NCBI GenBank assembly: GCA_017649745.1
Contig: JAGCGE010000007.1
Location: 1 to 11,129 of the forward strand
Direction of reading: 5' to 3'
Source of the DNA: Clostridiales bacterium
GTDB taxonomy: Bacteria > Bacillota_A > Clostridia > Saccharofermentanales > Saccharofermentanaceae
Length of the DNA: 11,129 nucleotides
Position numbers and translations under genes: made by a program. The notes beneath the pieces were generated by a model. That model was not told the origin of the DNA, ran no database searches, and saw only the letters and a program-made list of their open reading frames with translations. Shown here piece by piece: positions 7,469 to 11,129 of this stretch; position 1 is the stretch's first letter, and each line of letters opens with the position of its first letter.

Positions 7469-8605
7469 TTAATAAGTATAGGTGTGAACTCCACCCGTTG
7501 ATACGACTATTACCTTATCGTTACCGATAAAGCCAACTTTTAAAACATCCTCATCAACAGAAATATCTGAAATGACATTACCATCACTGTCTATGACAAA
7601 TATTCTTCTGTCAACGCTTATAACGCATTTGTCCTTATATGTATTGAATGCGTTAACTACACTTCCTAAAACTGAATCGTAAACGATATTATTCCCACTG
7701 TCAATAACAGCGATCTTATTGACCTGTCCTACTCCGTCAGAGTAGATAAGGAAAAGATTATCCTCTACATTATAACAATAATTTATCGATCCGTACTGAA
7801 CATTTAAAGCAGAGATCGCTTCACCAGTTACTACATAAGCACTGTCACTGCCGAACACAAGGAATCTGTCTCCGCAATAAAGGATCGTGGACAACATATC
7901 ATCCTTTTCAGACGAAAAGATCGCATAATCAGCCGCAACCATCTTGCCCTGATCTTCTTTAATGTTTAACAGTTTGATATAAGGCTTAAGAATTGCACCA
8001 TTAGTGTTTACCGTAGTTATAGCAAGAACAGTAGTATCACTATTGAAACACAATGATACAGGATAGCCTGAATCCTGTGAGAGCCATTTATTCGAGAATA
8101 ATGTTCCGTCAGGTTCACATAGTATTACCTGACCATAAGCATCTTCACTGTCCAGTATTACAGCTGCATAGCAGTCGTTCGATAAAGCAGCACCCTTAAC
8201 CTTATCAGATGTAGACTTGCTATAGATCTGACCGTCAGCATCATATACAGAGAAGGCATAACCGTCAAGATCACCTACCAAAGCATAATCACCGCCGAAA
8301 ATACAGAACGGATTAGCATAATTCACATTTACACTATATGCCTCATTACCGGATGATGTAAGATAAGCAACTCTGTCAGTAGTTACCTTCAAAACACCAT
8401 CTCTGAACGGATAAAGTTTCTGTGCTTCCGCAAATTCGCATGAGAAACCGGATTGTGCAGAAAGTCTTACAGAACTATCTGCACCTTCAAGGGATGACTG
8501 CTTCTTGGAAACAAAAAACAAGAGAATCAGACTTCCAATAACGATTACAATGAAGACACTCATTGCGATGAGAAGTTTTTTCTTGATCGTCTTACCATCA
8601 TCCAT
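7469..8605 (-). CDS. Membrane-anchored beta-propeller-like protein, probably DUF5711 family
   Basis: 378 residues from the chosen ATG. A short basic N-terminus (KTIKKK) precedes one hydrophobic segment (about 11-32), giving a signal-anchor with the rest outside the membrane. The outer domain consists of repeated short strands with Asp/Gly turns (for example LVGDLDGYAFSVYDADGQ, VIDSDGNVISDI and YLTSSGNEAYSV), as in WD40/PQQ-like beta-propellers; there are no catalytic motifs or lipobox. This matches my memory of the clostridial DUF5711 family; the family name is less sure than the architecture. The ATG at 8605 follows AGAGGAA by seven bases (8613-8619) and overlaps the end of the DUF4340 gene by 8 bases. 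The longer in-frame start at 8689 would lie deep within that gene and add a non-signal sequence. It probably works with the GldG/DUF4340 pair at the cell surface. Confidence 0.75.
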   Translation of the reverse strand: MDDGKTIKKKLLIAMSVFIVIVIGSLILLFFVSKKQSSLEGADSSVRLSAQSGFSCEFAEAQKLYPFRDGVLKVTTDRVAYLTSSGNEAYSVNVNYANPFCIFGGDYALVGDLDGYAFSVYDADGQIYSKSTSDKVKGAALSNDCYAAVILDSEDAYGQVILCEPDGTLFSNKWLSQDSGYPVSLCFNSDTTVLAITTVNTNGAILKPYIKLLNIKEDQGKMVAADYAIFSSEKDDMLSTILYCGDRFLVFGSDSAYVVTGEAISALNVQYGSINYCYNVEDNLFLIYSDGVGQVNKIAVIDSGNNIVYDSVLGSVVNAFNTYKDKCVISVDRRIFVIDSDGNVISDISVDEDVLKVGFIGNDKVIVVSTGGVHTYTY

Positions 8606-10070
8606 TGCTTGATTCCTCTGTAGGTATGTCATAGATGTTATTGGAATTCTTTTCACTGATCGCTGTAGTAAGCAGATCATAAGCACCAATTATACCGTAA
8701 CTGTACAACTGATCACCGGCATCTTTTGTAAGAGACTTCTCATATACATAGAATCCCGTATATTCACCGTCTTTCATTACATAATATGATGCTGAATCTC
8801 TCTGAATAAATGAGAGCTCTACGTGCGTTAAATCCTTATTGTAAATCGTGATCTTCATGAACGGATCACCGCTTGGAACATCACCCAAAGCAATACCGCC
8901 GATCTTTATACAAGCGATCTTCTCAAAGAATACAGACGCATAACATTTTCCGTAGGAATTCATGATCTTAGCATCTCTGCCATCAAGGAAGACTTCTGCC
9001 TCTTCTGAATCAAGAGCTCCTGTAGTATCGATAGTAAGATCAAAAGACCTGTTATCAAACTCACCTGTTATTTCCTTAACATCATAAGCATGGAAATAGT
9101 AAACATAATCATAAACAAGATTAAGTTCAGGCATATCAATATCAGGAAGCTGCTGAACACTTACCATGAAGTACTCGTCACTCATTGTTCCCTTACCATA
9201 GAAGAAACCGTCCTGAGCCTTAGAAAGATAGAATTCTTCCTTACTTCCGTCATTCTTTGTAAAGCAGAAATGATATGACGGATCATCAAGACCATATTCT
9301 TTAACCTTATCATCGGTAAGATTTACAAAAGAAGCAATCTCAAACTCGCTCATCGACGCAAGAAGATTAGTAAACTCAGATCCTGTCTGAATCTGATATG
9401 GTTCTTCAATAATGAAGATAACACCGTTTTCAGTATTTTCAGGCTTAATCGAAAGCTTGATATTATCAGCCTTTCTCTCGAAAACAACATTAGATACTTC
9501 GTTATAATCGATTCCAAGCTTGATAGTTGCATAGAAATCAATTGCTGTATAAGAACACATCTGCTTTTTAAGAGTAGTGATCGTATAAACATTTGGATCA
9601 CCGTCAAGAGCAATGTAGCTTCCGGAACCGTCAACAACATCATTACCGATCATTAATGTCTTGGTCTCACCTGAAGCAAGGCTGATCTTGATAGTACATT
9701 CAGGCGCATCAAGACCATAGTCAGCAAGATTAGGAGATTCGACATTAAGCTTTGAAGATGCAACATAATCAAGCATGATCTTCAGGTAACTTGTAAACTT
9801 ATCCTGTGAAAGCAAGGACTGATCATCGTAATTAAGTGTAAAAACAGGATCTTTTCCGTTCTCAACAACACGTGTGATAATGAGAGGCTCCTTATCCTTA
9901 CGTTCGATCGTAAGATTAGTAATATCCTCTGGAGCACATTTAACCAATTGAAAACTTGTAGGTTCCTCTTCAGGCTTGTTCTTATCTTTTACGACAAAGA
10001 CAATTACTATTGCCACGATAAGTGCCAACAAGATCAAAAATGGTATTAAAAGATTCTTTAATGATTTCAT
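8598..10070 (-). CDS. DUF4340 domain-containing membrane-anchored protein
   Basis: 490 residues. A basic start (MKSLKN) and one hydrophobic segment (about 7-27) followed by KDKNKPEEE make an N-terminal anchor with no lipobox cysteine; the bulk is extracytoplasmic. Two copies of the DUF4340 unit are visible: each has ITNLTIER/VSNVVFER-type strands, then YGLDAP (118-123) or YGLDDP (259-264), followed by a strand pair of the form I-x-L-x-SGE-x-K-x-L-x-IG or F-x-K-x-DGS-x-EEFYLS. This tandem form is common in Clostridia. DUF4340 genes habitually follow GldG genes of ABC-2 type transporters and may form the outer part of that complex; the function is not established. The start lies 17 bases after the GldG-like stop, with GGAG about 11 bases upstream, somewhat distant. 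Confidence 0.88.
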   Translation of the reverse strand: MKSLKNLLIPFLILLALIVAIVIVFVVKDKNKPEEEPTSFQLVKCAPEDITNLTIERKDKEPLIITRVVENGKDPVFTLNYDDQSLLSQDKFTSYLKIMLDYVASSKLNVESPNLADYGLDAPECTIKISLASGETKTLMIGNDVVDGSGSYIALDGDPNVYTITTLKKQMCSYTAIDFYATIKLGIDYNEVSNVVFERKADNIKLSIKPENTENGVIFIIEEPYQIQTGSEFTNLLASMSEFEIASFVNLTDDKVKEYGLDDPSYHFCFTKNDGSKEEFYLSKAQDGFFYGKGTMSDEYFMVSVQQLPDIDMPELNLVYDYVYYFHAYDVKEITGEFDNRSFDLTIDTTGALDSEEAEVFLDGRDAKIMNSYGKCYASVFFEKIACIKIGGIALGDVPSGDPFMKITIYNKDLTHVELSFIQRDSASYYVMKDGEYTGFYVYEKSLTKDAGDQLYSYGIIGAYDLLTTAISEKNSNNIYDIPTEESSNG

Positions 10071-10087
10071 CTAAATTCCAACTCCGA

Positions 10088-11129
10088 TCAAAGATGTGAT
10101 CTTCTGTAATATACAAACCAAGCCATGAATACGAATGCAAGTGGGATAAATGCAAGGAAGATAATACTTACTGTAGAAATAGTATTCTGATTTACCTTGC
10201 TGGCATCAATATCAAAGTTCTCCATCTGCTTATCAGGGATACTTGCACTGTTAGAAGTTGGGAAGAACTTGGAAAGCATGGATCTTATAAGCTGATTATT
10301 CTCATCATTGGATGATTTTGAATAAAAATACTCATCAGATGTGAAATAATCAGAACCAAATACCAAAACGCTTACATTATGGGAAAGTCCTTCAGTATAA
10401 GCATACATAGCTGCATTAGCCTGAACGTCTGACTGAGCTACTTCATTCTCCTTAGTTGAGTTAACAAAGTCGTACAAAACAGCCTTATCAGATGAAACTA
10501 CAACAGGCTCACAGTTAATATCAGATCTGCTGCCGGAAAGAACAACATTACGTGAAAGACGATAGAAAGCAAATCCGGTTGTATTAAGATCTTTATAGTT
10601 ATCTGTAAGAACACCCTTATACTTACCTGATTCATAATCGATAATGTTAGAAGGTTCCTGATCCATAATACAATTATTCTCAACTTTGAGGTTCATCTCG
10701 TTAAGAACGTTATTGATATTAGTAAAGTCCTGATTTGTATTATTTGTATCAAGTCCGAGAGAAACAATAAGTTTGCTTACTTCTCCAGGTTTAGCATTCC
10801 AGAGATAATCCTTGATTGCCTCCTGAACATTCTCAGGAATATCAACATCAGGATTAAGGATCATAAGAAGATCACAATCATCAGGAACAACAAAGTTAGC
10901 ATTATTAACTGAGAGTTCTTCCATATCAATATTCATAGAAGCGAATACTGAATCAAGGAACATATGTGAAGTTCCCTGAATGTCAGAAAGATAATATACC
11001 TTGTACTGGCTCTCGGAAGTAACATTGATGATCGAGTTGATAAATGCACTTTCAACCTTATTTACTGAAGGATACCAGTAATTGTATGTAGCAAGAATCT
11101 GCTCATCTGCACCGAAACAATCATACTGA
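10088..11129 (-). CDS. GldG-like ABC transporter accessory protein, 5' end cut off by window edge
   Basis: The frame is open to the right edge, giving 346 visible residues; a Met codon at 10963 is internal, since upstream codons (ending ...KVYYLSDIQGTS) read smoothly in the same frame. The fragment shows the GldG/DUF4350-type middle: an ESAFINSIINVTSESQYKVYYLS segment like the EQxLTxAIxYVT...KVYxLTGH block of the family, then VPDDCDLLMILNPDVDIPENVQEAI, a Rossmann-like strand-helix pair typical of these proteins, and finally a C-terminal membrane helix (FLAFIPLAFVFMAWFVYY) ending YRRSHL on the cytosolic side. GldG-like proteins accompany an ATPase and ABC-2 permease in putative export complexes. 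The missing N-terminus should carry another membrane helix and the transporter genes should lie further right. Confidence 0.85.
   Translation of the reverse strand, partial: QYDCFGADEQILATYNYWYPSVNKVESAFINSIINVTSESQYKVYYLSDIQGTSHMFLDSVFASMNIDMEELSVNNANFVVPDDCDLLMILNPDVDIPENVQEAIKDYLWNAKPGEVSKLIVSLGLDTNNTNQDFTNINNVLNEMNLKVENNCIMDQEPSNIIDYESGKYKGVLTDNYKDLNTTGFAFYRLSRNVVLSGSRSDINCEPVVVSSDKAVLYDFVNSTKENEVAQSDVQANAAMYAYTEGLSHNVSVLVFGSDYFTSDEYFYSKSSNDENNQLIRSMLSKFFPTSNSASIPDKQMENFDIDASKVNQNTISTVSIIFLAFIPLAFVFMAWFVYYRRSHL

Noticed and set aside
8606..8689. Longer start for the propeller-like protein at 8689
   Set aside because: It would lie 92 bases inside the DUF4340 gene and add a non-signal extension; the ATG at 8605 has a well-placed ribosome site and puts the anchor helix near the N-terminus.
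10088..10963. Treating the Met codon at 10963 as the start of the GldG-like gene
   Set aside because: The same frame stays open to the window edge and the upstream residues fit the GldG pattern, so the Met is internal and the gene is partial.

Overview
The window is a compact, entirely minus-strand stretch of a bacterial chromosome. Ten genes are packed head to tail, with gaps or overlaps of a few bases almost everywhere. The families present (a GldG-like protein with a DUF4340 partner, an apparent DUF5711 protein, HI0933/BaiN-type and COG2509-type flavoproteins, and the UPF0237 ACT protein with UPF0210) together with AGGAGG-type ribosome binding sites point to a low-to-mid GC Bacillota, most likely class Clostridia. 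I cannot name the genus. There is no mobile element, CRISPR array, rRNA or tRNA, and no gene-free stretch longer than 300 bases; the longest gap is about 60 bases (3944-4003).

In transcription order (right to left), the first block is an envelope-associated set: the C-terminal part of a GldG-like ABC accessory protein (cut by the right edge), a DUF4340 protein with one N-terminal membrane anchor, and a second anchored protein whose outer domain looks like a beta-propeller (probably DUF5711). The expected ATPase and ABC-2 permease genes would lie beyond the right edge. The same string of closely spaced genes continues into a CYTH (triphosphate tunnel) domain protein, an HI0933/BaiN-like flavoprotein with a GTG start, and a COG2509-type FAD-dependent dehydrogenase that overlaps it by 11 bases.

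After the only real gap, which holds a candidate promoter and an inverted repeat covering the next ribosome binding site, a second block begins: a small ACT-domain protein (UPF0237), its usual partner UPF0210 (DUF711), a 600-residue fusion of a nucleoside phosphorylase/nucleosidase-like domain to a spore-photoproduct-lyase-like radical SAM domain, and a short-chain dehydrogenase cut by the left edge. Spacings of 8 bases, 1 base and a 1-base overlap suggest these four are translated from one message.

The most notable item is the fusion protein. Its radical SAM half keeps the CX3CX2C cluster motif and several stretches recognisable from spore photoproduct lyase, but the position of the catalytic hydrogen-donor cysteine appears to be tyrosine. 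It also carries a nucleosidase-type N-terminal domain that keeps the Met-Glu and Ser-Asp catalytic signatures. This looks like a divergent, possibly nucleoside-directed relative of SPL rather than the classical spore DNA repair enzyme.
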